From positions 276,982 through 340,981 of the forward strand of contig QKYT01000035.1 of the NCBI GenBank assembly GCA_003550305.1: a stretch of DNA of 64,000 bases. Direction: 5' to 3'. Both the position numbers and the translations under genes were made by a program. This DNA is from Glomus cerebriforme (lineage: Eukaryota > Glomeromycota > Glomeromycetes > Glomerales > Glomeraceae). Positions 46,167-58,180 of the stretch are shown piece by piece. Under the pieces are notes generated by a model. It had not been told where the DNA came from, did no database searches, and saw nothing but the letters and a program-made list of their open reading frames with translations. The stretch's first letter is position 1. Each line of letters begins with the position of its first letter.

Positions 46167-48302
46167 TTTATATAAATAACTGTATTTTTAAACTCATAAA
46201 TAAGTTAGAAGTTAAATTGAAATAGTTAGAAAAAATATAATTTTTTTTAATTATAAATTTTTTGGAAATTATTTTTTGTTTAAGAGTTTTAAAAATAAAG
46301 TTTTTTTTTATTTAAAGTTGATTTAGAATATATCTATTTTATTTTAGTTTTTAATTTTAAAATTTTTTTTACTTAAATGTTTTCTAATATTATTTTCTTT
46401 ATTTTTAGTTTTTTATTTTTCTAATCATTTTTTTTTTGAAATTTTTTTATTTCTATTGAAAAATAAAAGAATATTTGAATAATTGATTGGTATTATATAT
46501 TTAATATAATTTTTTTAAAATTTGTATCAAATTTGATTAAATTACTAAACTAGAGGTTATCTTATGATTTATGTAAGATTAATGAACTTTTTTACTTTAA
46601 TTATTTTAAAATACAAAAGGATTATTTAATAATAAATTTTTTAAAAATCTTTTTATCATGATCCTTTTCTTATATTAGTTTGAAAATTAAAATAATTTTA
46701 GATAATAATAATAAAGATAAATAGAGAAATTAATATTATAACTATAATTATATATTAACCATTTTGGTTAGTAGTAATAAAAAACAAATGAGAGATTAGG
46801 TCAGATGGCAAATTATTTTGAAAGGATTGCTAAAAAGTAGAAGTATTTTTTAATAAAGATTCTTAGATAAGTTTTTTACTTACAGATTTAAATATTAAAT
46901 CAATTCAAAAATATAAAAAAAAAAAATTTGGAAAACTGGCTATAGTAAGAAATATAAGACTATTATATACTGTAAATATATTAATAACAAAAATTTTTAG
47001 ATAAGTTACTTTTTAAAATTATATTAGTATTTAACTTGATTTATTAGTTTGTTAAAAAGATAACTATTAGAAATTAGTTTATATAGTAATTAAGTAAGTG
47101 TTTTAATATTATCCACTTTTATTTAGTAATTAATTATACTAAAATGAAAAATATTTATCTGAATATATCATAATCTTTTAAAAGTTTAGTTTATACTAAT
47201 TTAAATTTATACTTTTATTTACTACTAAAATAGATTAAGAATATAAGGTGATTTTTGTCAAAGCTATAAAATTTTATTAGCATTTATATTTATTAATTTC
47301 TTTTATATTAAAAAATAAAATAGTAATTTATATATTTGTTTCATTAAAAAAAAAATTCCAAAATTATAAATATATCCTTTAAATTTAACAGATATAATCT
47401 ATTATACAATTTTAAAATCTTTTAAGAATAATTATTGTTAAATTATAATTTAGTTATAATATCCTGGATATCTTGTAAATTTTGAAAGATAAAAATATTA
47501 TTATGTAATTTCTTAGTAAAATTAGATTCTTAAAATAATAATATCTAGAAAATAAACCTTTTTTCTAAAAATAAAATTAAGAAAAATTCTTTTTATTTTT
47601 TATATTTATTAAAGAATTTAATAAGAAAAATTATATTAAAGTAATTTGTTTAAAAATTAAAATCTTTATTTTTATAAATATTAATATTTATTATTTAATT
47701 AGTACTATTAGCTAATACTGTATATGTTTCTTCATTATATACTTTTATATTAGTAATAAAGAAAATTTACCATTCAAGAATTAACAGGATCAATAAGTTA
47801 AAAAAAAGAACTCCTGGATATGATCATTAGAGTGATAATAGGAAGACATCACATATGTTAATTAGTACAACCGTACAAAGTCAATCCGTACAAGAGATTT
47901 ATTAAGCATCATCGATTAATACAAGTTAATGATCACACGAGAAATCACAATGTGTCATTTTATTTTATTTTATTTTTTTACAGTTTATTCAAGTTTAGGT
48001 TCTGAAATTTAAAATGCAAAAAGAGTATGGAAAAATATTCACTAGAACTAAAACTAGATGAGGTGAAAAAAAATTCTCCAAAATCCCCCTGATCTATATA
48101 TCACATTACACCTTTTTTGAAACGGCAATAAAAAATCATCGATAGGGAAAGAAAAATTAAATCGCCGTTATTATGATTTTCGCCATATAAATCATTAATT
48201 AACCCAATGGAAGAAAAATTGAAATCGTCTTATGATTTTTTTTCATTTATTTTAATTTTATCATCATCGAATAAATGAAATCATTAATTAAATCAACCTT
48301 AT
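46167..48302. other. A+T-rich spacer
   Basis: No gene, terminal repeat or long tandem repeat was recognised. The last ~450 bp (from about 47800) are less biased and may include 3' UTR of the importin alpha gene. Confidence 0.35.
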
Positions 48303-50496
48303 TTAACTACTACCATCGCCAAAGTGGAAACCTCCTTGAGGCATATTTACATCTGCTTGGAAAGCAAATTGACCCGTAGTCGCATCCATTTCAGGAGCCA
48401 AATTAGGATCCTCTTCTTCGTCTTCTGCAAAGTATTTGTCAATTATATGATAGGCCTTCTTGTAAATTTCGAGATTTTCGTGACTCTGCAAGTTGTGAAT
48501 TTTCTCCATACCACCTGCTTCTTCAACATACAAGGCGAATTGATTTATGCCATCAGTTTTATCAATCTCACCAACTTTTAGAATATTCTCAAGACCATCA
48601 AGTGCAACTTGGATGATTTTATTATCCATACAGGTCAATAAATCACAAAGTGGCTTGATACATCCTTGACCAACAAGATATTTAATTTGTTCAGGTTTGT
48701 TCAAACCACCGGATGTTGCGTTGGAAATAGCCCAACATGCTTCCTTACGAGTCTTAAAATCAGCGTGCTGCAAGATATTAATGAGGGGTGGTATAATATT
48801 CGCATCAATAACAGCCTGTATTTGAGCACAATTTCCAGCAGTAATATTAGAAATTGTCCAACAAGCTTCCTTGCGAAGTCCATCCTTTGGGCTAGATAAT
48901 AGACTCAATAAAGCAGGTAAAGCCCCACAATTAATAATGACTTGAGTTTGAACATCATCACCGGTAACTATATTTCCAACTGAACGTAATGCAGGAGTTT
49001 GAACAGACGTTGATGAATGCCTGAATAAATAAATAGATATGTTACGTTATTTAATACTAAAAAAAATTTACACATTAAATACTTATTATATATATAACCT
49101 TACATTAAAAGTTCAACAAGTCGACGACAAACACCAGATTCAATAACTGCTTGTATTTTTTCATTATTACCATCTGACAAATATGAGATTGCCCAACAAG
49201 CATCAATAAGAACTTCGTCATCAATAGAGTAGATAAGTTTGGCGAGGACTGGAAGAGCGGGAGCAATCTAAAATAAAAATTATACTCGTTAAATAAATTC
49301 AAGGGAAAAAGAATAATCCGGATAATCCAGATATTGGATATCCATTTTAAGTTACATATCCTACCAAGTTCCAATCTGGCTGAGGACTTTTGCCGCGACA
49401 GAAATTAGATAAAGTCCAAGTTGCATTTCTCAACATTGAAAGTTTATTGTGTTCGTTCAAGATGGCCAATAAAGGTCTAAGAGCTCCTTCACGCAAGACG
49501 TAATCACGACATGGGGGACTATCACCAGCGATATTACCTAGAGCCCAAACAGCCTAATATTCAAAATAGTAATTAAATATTAAGTAAATAAAGTCAAAAT
49601 AAAATTGAATCAAAATATCAAATACCTGTTCTTTAACATCAGCGACTGGGCTGCTCAATAATTCAACAAAAATAGGAACAGCTCCGGCGTCAATCACAAC
49701 TTGAGTTTGTTGTGAAGATCCTGATGCAATATTAGTCAGAGCCCAAGCTGCTTCAAACTATAATTTCAAAATACGTTAACGAATATTTAAAATTAATAAA
49801 GCTTATATTCATTACTTACTTGAACCAAAGAGTGAGGAGATCTCAAGAATTCCACAAAACGAGAAACAACCCCACATTCAATAACTTGTTCAATTGGAGG
49901 ATTCCTTTCCTTAGAAAGCAACTTTCTAAACTTAGTAGTGGCTTGCAATTGCTCTTCTACATTTTCAGAGAAGACTCCATGTATCATGCCAGGTAACTGT
50001 TCTTGAAGCTAAGCAACATAAAAAAAGGTAAGTATTGATCCATCGTAATAAAAATATATATATATATATATTAAATAAATAAAGTCTTCTATAAAGTTAT
50101 TGATTAAACTCAAACAGAAGTATATAAGAAACACAACTACTGTGATCTATGAAATAATATCTAATAACTTGGTCGCGTATATCTCAACGCCACCAAAGAA
50201 ACTTAATCGTAGTACAGGGAATGCTGCAAACTTTATATATGTTATACTGCGTAAAAAGCTACAAATAAATAGTAACTTCTATAACTTACCTGAGCGTTGA
50301 TGGTTGCAACAGCAGCCTCATCATCCGAGTCAGGTGAAGCAGGTACATTAAGATTACGACGCTTCGCCAAGGATTCTTCACGGTTCTTTCGACGAATTTC
50401 TACTTGTAGTTCTTCACGACGTCTGCGTAATTCCTCAGCCTTAAAAACAGCCTTTGTCTTAAAAGCATTTTTCCTATGTTCAGGTATTTTATCCAT
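48303..50496 (-). CDS. SRP1: importin subunit alpha (karyopherin alpha, Srp1/Kap60)
   Basis: Six exons (50290-50496, 49820-50008, 49626-49757, 49365-49553, 49104-49267, 48303-49020) sum to 1599 nt, 532 residues, the normal length. The N-terminal importin-beta-binding domain is basic ([32 protein letters not shown]). Ten ARM repeats follow, with the NLS-groove signature W..xN repeated: [61 protein letters not shown] and [13 protein letters not shown]. The tail is acidic ([12 protein letters not shown]). It carries classical NLS cargo with importin beta through nuclear pores, and the C-terminal acidic patch is where Cse1/CAS binds. The last exon is unusually long for this window (718 nt). Confidence 0.96.
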
Positions 50497-50894
50497 GTTG
50501 TTCGTTCGTTTTGTGATATATGCTAGGACGCGATCACTTGAACCACTATTAAACCCTTCTCAAGGACAAGAAAGGGAAATGGTACTTCAGGCGTGCTAAA
50601 ATAAAAAAAATCTTTTTGACGGTAAGAGAGCAATATTGATTACAAATCATGTGATTGCTACGGTTAATCAAAAAAGTATAATAAACTATCTGATCCGATT
50701 ATTTAATAAGTTTCCTTTATCAAAAGTGCCAATTAAAATTTTGTATTCATGCTCATGTGGGCAATTGCCGAATTAATAAACAATATAGGAAAATCATACA
50801 ATCTAATCCGGATACGGTCAAGTATCAATGCTCATTCTGAAAAATGAAATGGTCAACTTTTTAGTACTCGTCAATTTTTCTTGAAAGGAACAAA
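50497..50894. promoter_or_regulatory. bidirectional promoter region (SRP1 / DJ-1)
   Basis: 398 bp between divergent start codons. A CATGTGATT word lies near 50649; no canonical CACGTG. No further gene seen. Confidence 0.35.
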
Positions 50895-51875
50895 ATGTCT
50901 AATCAGAACAATAAGAAGGCCCTCGTGATAGTAACAGATGGCTCAGAGGAAATGGAGACGGTGATATCCGGTGTGTATTTATGATTGACTCAAATAAGAG
51001 AGGTCTCTTTGCAATATAAAATTTTTGTTTCATTAATGAGTTTTTATTTTAAAGTTGATGTGTTGCGACGTGCACAAATTGATGTGACGGTTGCCGGAAT
51101 TGCATTACAAAATGGAGGTTACGCGAAATGCAGTCGTGGTGTTATGATTGTGCCAGATCAATCTCTCTCAAATATTTCCAATTTTGTTTGTAATTTTTTG
51201 TTTATTAATCTGTTTTCGTTTATGAATTTTAAAAGCGGTGTAATAAAGAATTTAAATTATATCATTTCAAAAAGGACGTCTATGATGTTATTGTTATTCC
51301 TGGAGGTTTAGCTGGTGCAAAAACTATTTCATCTGATCCAGAGGTTCAAAAATTGTTAGCCTCAGCGCATCAAACTGGCAAATTTGTCGCTGCAATTTGT
51401 GCTGGTATTTGAATAAATCTTTCAGCATAATCAAATTCATGCTTTGTTTGAGTACTTTATTTGTTATATTTATATCAGGAACTATTGCGATTAAGAGCGC
51501 CAACATTAATAAAGGAGGCAAGATCACGTCTCATCCAATCGTTAAGGCTGATCTAGAAAATGGTTAATATCTTGTTTGTTCATTAAATTTAAATTACGTC
51601 AAATCAAATTGCATTTATCGCAAATTTTGTATGATCATTTTAGAATATAATTACCAAGAAGATCGTGTCGTGGTTGACAATAAAGTCATTACCAGGTAAT
51701 TTGGCAATTTGATTATATTACGTGTCTTAATAAGAATTTCTTAGTAAAATTTCTATTTAACAGCCGAGGACCAGGTACTGCATTCCTTTTTGCATTAACA
51801 ATTGTCGAACAACTTCTTGGTAAAGAAAAACGCAATGAGATCTCTCCTCCTATGATCCTTGCATCAACTTTGTGA
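50895..51875 (+). CDS. DJ-1/PfpI family protein (PARK7-like)
   Basis: Six exons (50895-50970, 51055-51185, 51275-51404, 51479-51562, 51644-51695, 51764-51875) sum to 585 nt, 194 residues, the size of DJ-1. The order is ALVIVTDGSEEMETVISVDV (with the conserved Glu next to the active Cys), VDVLRRAQIDVTVAG, VIVIPGGLAGA, the nucleophile elbow VAAICAGT (Cys), then KITSHPIVK and VITSRGPGTAFLFAL. The family includes glyoxalase III/deglycase-type redox-protective proteins; the exact activity is debated. The human-type extra C-terminal helix is present (QLLGKEKRNEI). The stop is TGA at 51873. Confidence 0.93.
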
Positions 51876-52238
51876 AATTCCCAAATTTGCTATTAAAGAA
51901 TCATATAGTTTGATTTTTAAAATTTAATCTTTTGATTTAATTGATTTCTTGCGATATTTATATGTATTTTTTTTTTCTTTATTATATTTATTATATGCAT
52001 AATAAAATGTGATATTACATTTATTATTAATTGTCAATTGTCATTACCTCATGCAGATCATTAGAATGATAATTTTGGTAATATCCTAGTATTTTTGCGA
52101 AAATTATTACGAAGTAAAATAGCTCGACTTCATTGTTCTATATCGGCACAATTTGTTTTGTTCCGTTCTTAGAGCAGTAGCTGTCCGGAAAAACTTATTA
52201 TCAACTGCGGTAAAGTAGCCTCAGTTTACATTAACAAA
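51876..52238. other. spacer / promoter of the Ste20-like kinase
   Basis: 363 bp between tandem plus-strand genes. The last 150 bp have a more even base composition and probably include the promoter and 5' UTR of the kinase. Confidence 0.3.
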
Positions 52239-55200
52239 ATGGAAAAAAAGAGGAGTCCGAGTCTGACTTCTGGATCTCCTCCTGTGGCTAACTTGTTCGA
52301 CGATCATATCTTCTCCAGCAATGTTGAAGAATATGACATTAATACTAACAGTCCCATAGGTATAATCATTTTTTTTTTTGAAGTGTTGTAAAGGCAATTT
52401 TCAATGTATTAAACATTTAATTGTTCAATTTCCAAATAGGTTATGGTGCATCTGCAATTGTTTATGGCGCTGTATATAAACCTTTGAATAAAAAAGTTGC
52501 TGTCAAAATGATAGATTTGGATTTCTTTGAACGAAATCAAATTGATGAAGTTAGGGTACAGTATATTAATCTTAATCGATTGTCAATTGGTCTTCTATTA
52601 TAATTCATCGAGTTATTTTAATTATATTATTTCACTAGAGAGAAACACAATTAATGTCTCTTTCTAAACACGTGAATGTGTTGCGCGTTTACGGCTCATT
52701 CGTAAATGAATCAAAGCTTTTTATTGTTACTCCTTATATGTCTGCCGGTAGGTCCATTTATAAATAATACTAAATATTAGATTAGATATTGCCAAACACT
52801 GTGTGAACATGTTGAAAGATATCCACCAATATTATCAGGTTCATGCTCGGATATCATGAAGACCGCACATCCTGATGGGTTTGAAGAAAGTGTCATAGCA
52901 ACTATTTTAAAGCAAGCTCTTCAAGGATTGGATTACTTACACAAAAATGGGCATATTCATAGGTAAGTTATTTTCTTTAATTGTCGCTGAAGTGTATATT
53001 TACTTTCTTAATTTGTAATTAACATCCATAATAGAGATGTAAAGGCCGGAAATCTTCTTGTGGACAAAGATGGATCGGTTTTACTTGCTGATTTCGGTGT
53101 ATCATCTTCTCTTACAGAAAATGGGGATAGAAGAGGTTATCGAAGAACTTTTGTCGGCACAGTAAGTATTTTACACTTTCAAACAAACAATTATTTATTA
53201 GCATGAAATAAATGCTTTTTCTTTCTTCTTTTCAACGCATTTATTAGCCGTGTTGGATGGCGCCAGAAGTCATGGAACACGCGGGTTATGATTATAAAGC
53301 CGATATCTGGTCTTTTGGAATAACTGCAATCGAATTAGCTACCGGAAATGCACCTTTTGCCAAATATCCGCCTCTTAAGGTACGTAGTATAAAAAAAAAT
53401 TCCCGTTTTTTTTTTTTTTTTTTGTATTTATAATTGTTTTTTTCATTACTTCCTTTTTTAGGTAATCATGGTTACACTTTCTCAAGAACCTCCTACTCTT
53501 GATAGAGAATCAACAAAGCATAAATATACAAAAACATTTAAGGAAATGATTGATGCATGTTTACAAAAGGATCCAACTAAGCGGTGCTTATATTTAACAA
53601 GACGAGTCTTATTTTCTTTATATTGTTTCATATATTGATATTTATTACTTTATCATTTTTGTCTCCTAGACCATCTGCCGAAAAATTATTAGGTCATCAA
53701 TTTTTTAGATTTTCTAGGAAAAAAGATTTTTTAGTGAGTAAGATATTGCAACATTTACCACCTTTGGAACAAAGACCTCATAAAAGTATGCACCTTTTTT
53801 CGATTAAAAAATTTCATTTAAATAGTTTAATTATCTCCATATACTCATTAATTTATTAATCTTTTTTAGGGGTTCAACAAAAACCCGTAACATATAACAA
53901 AGGAGTTACATGGGACTTTGCGGTTGACGAATACCGTGATAGTGATGATCAGGAGAATGCTGATTCACAAGCAGCAAATGAAGGGAAATCGGAGGGGAAG
54001 CGGGTTGAATTTTCTGTTACTAATGACAATCCCGACACTAAAACAGATTCAAGTGCCGCTACTAATGCACCACAAAAAAAGTCGCGGTTTTTGGTTGGAG
54101 ATGCTGCTACAGACCCATTACCTTTGTCTGTGCCTACAACCTCTACTATATCCGTTCCTCTTCAAAGTCCGTTATCCAAATCTCAGCCTCCTTCTGTTGG
54201 AACAAACTTTGTACCTAATTCATCATCACCAGGAGAAAAGGATGAACAAAATACTCATCGTCTACAACCTCAGCAATCACAAGAAATTAAAAGGGGAAGG
54301 TTCAGTTTTGTTGATAATGGATCTAAAGAAAGGACTTCACCATCTGGATCGCAACATGAATCTGATAATCAGCGCCCTCCTCTATCAAAAGAGCGATCCA
54401 ACGAGAATTTAACAGGTGACACATAATATATATGGTACTTGCGACGTACTGATTTAATTTTTATTTTTTAAGATTTATTTTATATATTCTAAACTTATTA
54501 AATTTTATAACACATATATATAGAAAATAGTAAGAAAAGTAGATTTGAAGTTCAGCAAACTTCTGATACATCGACTACATCATCATCGGTTTCTCAAAAT
54601 ATTTCTCGAGAGAATTCTATTTCACTTTCTCGTGAATCAACATTGTCAAAAGGCGATACGTCATTTTCTAGGGAAGGTACTATCAATAAAAGTAATGGAG
54701 GTTCTTTGGATACGCACACTACAGAAAAACCAGTGAGTACCAAAAAAGGAAGATTTCAGGTGTCTGTTGATGTACCACCAAAGATGGATGGATCAATATC
54801 TCCATCAGGTATAGAAAATGTTGGAAAATAATAATAATATATATACACATATATATTTTTTTATGGTTGTTTATTTTTTTTTATATATATTTATTTATGA
54901 AAATTAAACAGCTATTGTAAGAAGCAATTAGGGTTTTTACAATTTTTAAATTATTTAACTTTTATATATAAAAAAATGAAATAAAATTATTTTCTATCTT
55001 TCCCTCTGCTTTCTCACTCTTTTTTTTTTTTGTTATTTTGTATATAAATTTGTTTAATTTTTGGCTTGACCAAAAATAAAAATTAAATCAGGAAACTTGC
55101 TTACACCTGAAACGACATTTTCTCCACAATCAACTTTCTTGGGCCACTCGCCCAATATCTCACCTTCTTCATCCATCTTACGTGGTCAAGGTCAACATGT

Positions 55201-55716
55201 GATGAATTCTGCGAATTCTAGTTTACTTACAACTTTATTACAACAGAACGAAATACAACGAGCAATATTGAATGAAATGATTGCTTTAAATAGCAATCAT
55301 TTTACATCAGCTGTAGCTGGAAGAATACAACCACACCATAATTCACAACCAGCTTCATATGTGAATTGTAATACAGGAAACAGAAATTCATCGAAGGAGA
55401 TTTCTTCATATTTGGTATACAAATCACTTAATTTGTAATCTTTTATTCGGTTTTTTATTATAGGTTATTAATGGAAATATTATTATTTATTTTGATTATA
55501 TATTAGAGTATTCTAGAAATTCTTCGTGATAATGATGAATTACGTAAAGAAAATGAAAATCTAAGGAGAGAAAACGAAAAATTAAAGAAATCCACTTTTA
55601 ATTCAATTTCAACCGAAAAGTTGACAGTCAATTCTGTTCCAACTACACCATCATCAACCAATTCAGCTAGTAATAATATAAGCAACGAATCAAAAACATT
55701 GCATGATAAAAAGTAA
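52239..55716 (+). CDS. Ste20-family protein kinase, OSR1/SPAK (GCK-VI)-like
   Basis: Twelve exons (52239-52359, 52440-52555, 52639-52747, 52839-52962, 53035-53161, 53248-53379, 53462-53583, 53670-53785, 53870-54415, 54524-54808, 55092-55414, 55507-55716) sum to 2331 nt, 776 residues. Kinase domain, about residues 35-310: glycine loop [20 protein letters not shown] (Lys), [20 protein letters not shown], activation segment [14 protein letters not shown], and [15 protein letters not shown]. This fits germinal-centre kinases of the Fray/OSR1 type. The long tail is S/T/P-rich with four spaced KK/RGRF-type motifs (RFLV, RFSF, RFEV, RFQV), then a short coiled coil near the C-terminus ([19 protein letters not shown]). 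The animal CCT domain is not recognised. Likely a cytosolic stress or volume-regulation kinase, by family. Confidence 0.9.
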
Positions 55717-56118
55717 CCGTATTTATCTTTTTAAATTCAATCTCTATTATTATAATATTTTATTTTATTTTACTTTATTTTTATAAATAATATGAAGATA
55801 CGGGGATTCAATCGGTGAAAAATTAATAATAATTATGTTATGATCTAGAACTTTTGTATTTTTTATTTATAGATAATCAATTATTATATGATTCTGTTTT
55901 ATGTAAGACAGTATTTATTAAAGTTATCCTGTTTAGTGTCCAATAATAAATCTGTAATGTGCTTCATTTTTTAAAAAAAAAGACCTGCGGTGAATTTTAG
56001 GATAAAAATCCAGTTTTACTTATGTTAAATTTGGTTTAGTACATAATATATGTCTTAAAAAATATCACATGCAATTTTTGTATAGAATTAATAATTGTAT
56101 AGAATTTCACAGTATAAA

Positions 56119-57864
56119 ATGGCTACAGAATCTTCAATAGCTAATTTGGTAAAATTATGGAAAGCGAGTTCAGAATTGACAGTTGGAGAAATAACAAGGT
56201 ATAGAGTATTTTTTGATCATAAAAAACTAAAAAAAAGTACAGCGTGGCCGCCAAATAATTTAGTGTTAAAAGTAACAAACACAACACCAGTAATTTATAG
56301 AGGAGCGATATTAGCAGGACCATATAATATTTCAGCGACTTGTGTTAACACTAATCATAATTGTTTTACTATTCCCAAACAACCAACTGAATTAATTGTA
56401 CCACATACTAAATCCGGAATAAAATGTGGAGAAACTTGGAAAATATCGTTAATCATACCAGATGGAGAAGAGTGGGTTGGAGATTGGACCATTGAAGTAT
56501 TAAGTGAAATAGTATTTACTTGTAATAAAGTACAATATGACGTATCATTATTTGCCGAGGTTGCTGATGGAGCACTTGTTACAGATGAAATTAGAATTGC
56601 AAATATTCACAATAAATATAATGACGATTTTACTATAATTGAAACCTTTTCACCTACAATAACTTACGAATATTTCAGACCAAAAGATGTATTTCATTTA
56701 CCAGATCTTACCACTATTAATAATATTAGTGAAAGTTCTCAAAATACAAAAATCTCAGTCCATCTTGTTGTATTAACTCATGGAATACACGGATCTATCT
56801 TAGATGAATTATATTTGAGGGAAGTTATTGAAGAAAAGTGTAAACATAAATTAGAACATAAAGTTGTTGTCTACATGTCAGATGTTAATCATTCTGTTAC
56901 TGAAGATGGAATTGAAAAATGCGGTAAAAGATTAGCTGAAAGTATTTTAGAATATGTTGGATGGCCTTGGATTTGCTCCAGCTCTACAAATTCTTCTTCT
57001 ACCTCTAATGGACCTTTAATATCAAACATATCATTTATTGGACATTCATTAGGAGGTTTAATTAATATATTTCTTATAGGTTACCTAAATAGTGTAACCA
57101 ATGGAATATTTTTTAAAGATATTGAACCAGTACATTATATAGCAATAGCATCACCATTACTCGGCTCAACAGATTTAGCTTGGTATATTAAAATTGGTTT
57201 GGAATGGGGTGTAATAGGTCAAACCGGTAAAGATCTGGCATTAATACCAAGATCAAAAATTGCACAAGAATCTGCATCAGATATTTTGGAAGAACAAGAA
57301 GATTCGCCTACTACTATTGATTCGCTTAATGAAGAACCTTTGTTATTATCTCTATCGCGTCCAAATTCTTCTTCTCATATAGCATTAAAATTATTTAAAA
57401 CCCGTACTTTATATGCAAATGTTGCCAATGATACAACTGTATCTCTTAAAACTTCTTCCCTTTATTTTATTAATCATGATGATGATTTCATCAAAAATCA
57501 TTATAGTACTACTATAATTGACCATTTAAGAAATTTAATTAATGCCATCAATCCTCCTGAAACCACTAAAGAATATCTCATTAGATCTTTTTCTGCTGAA
57601 TCCCCCATTCTTCATGATAAATTATACACACCTAATGATATATCTCATATCACAAATACTACTGGTGAAGAAGAGGATGAAACTTTTTATAATTTACCAA
57701 TTGATGAACAAATAGCTAGATTTTGGCATAAAGATATGACTTGGCGCAAAGTACTTGTTAATCTTGAAGGTGGAGCTCATACTCATGTAATTGTACGTAG
57801 GAAATGGATAAATGCTCCTGGTTGGCAAGTTATTGATCATCTTTTAAATAATCACGAATTTTGA
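56119..57864 (+). CDS. DUF676 serine-hydrolase (putative lipase, Rog1-like)
   Basis: A single uninterrupted reading frame of 581 residues. The first ~190 residues are a beta-rich N-terminal domain (VGEITRYRVFFDHKKL, CGETWKISLIIPDGEEW, FAEVADGALVTDEIRIAN). The DUF676 lipase core follows: VHLVVLTHGIHGS (oxyanion region), FIGHSLGGLINIF (nucleophile Ser in GHSLGG) and YIAIASPLLGS. The late His is probably in EGGAHTHVIVRR. Yeast Rog1-type relatives hydrolyse acylglycerols. The start at 56119 follows AAA and is the first ATG in the frame; the eight codons upstream would need a TTG start. The absence of introns is unlike most neighbours. Confidence 0.88.
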   Translation: MATESSIANLVKLWKASSELTVGEITRYRVFFDHKKLKKSTAWPPNNLVLKVTNTTPVIYRGAILAGPYNISATCVNTNHNCFTIPKQPTELIVPHTKSGIKCGETWKISLIIPDGEEWVGDWTIEVLSEIVFTCNKVQYDVSLFAEVADGALVTDEIRIANIHNKYNDDFTIIETFSPTITYEYFRPKDVFHLPDLTTINNISESSQNTKISVHLVVLTHGIHGSILDELYLREVIEEKCKHKLEHKVVVYMSDVNHSVTEDGIEKCGKRLAESILEYVGWPWICSSSTNSSSTSNGPLISNISFIGHSLGGLINIFLIGYLNSVTNGIFFKDIEPVHYIAIASPLLGSTDLAWYIKIGLEWGVIGQTGKDLALIPRSKIAQESASDILEEQEDSPTTIDSLNEEPLLLSLSRPNSSSHIALKLFKTRTLYANVANDTTVSLKTSSLYFINHDDDFIKNHYSTTIIDHLRNLINAINPPETTKEYLIRSFSAESPILHDKLYTPNDISHITNTTGEEEDETFYNLPIDEQIARFWHKDMTWRKVLVNLEGGAHTHVIVRRKWINAPGWQVIDHLLNNHEF

Positions 57865-58180
57865 AACTGTCTTATATTTAATAAACTTTATTTTATTTAT
57901 TGTATATCATCTTTTCATAACTAAAATTATTATATTTAATTAAACTGAATTATAAAAAAAAAATTATGCTTACAAAATTTAAATTTCAGAATTATTATTT
58001 CTAATATACAAATACCATTTTTCTATCTCTTAATCTTATTGCAAGTATGTTATTATTAAAGTTCCCACGTATCACTATTTATGGGTTCTCTATTTTTTAA
58101 TTGCGTAAATATCGCCTAGAATATAAAATATCATTAATAAAAGCAATCGTCGCAATGTGTAAAGAAGACTTGTATGAAAC
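57865..58180. other. convergent 3' spacer
   Basis: 316 bp between the DUF676 gene and MPS1, which converge. No gene seen. Confidence 0.35.

Noticed and set aside
48324..48899. Plus-strand frames opposite importin alpha
   Set aside because: Antisense shadows of the conserved ARM-repeat exon.
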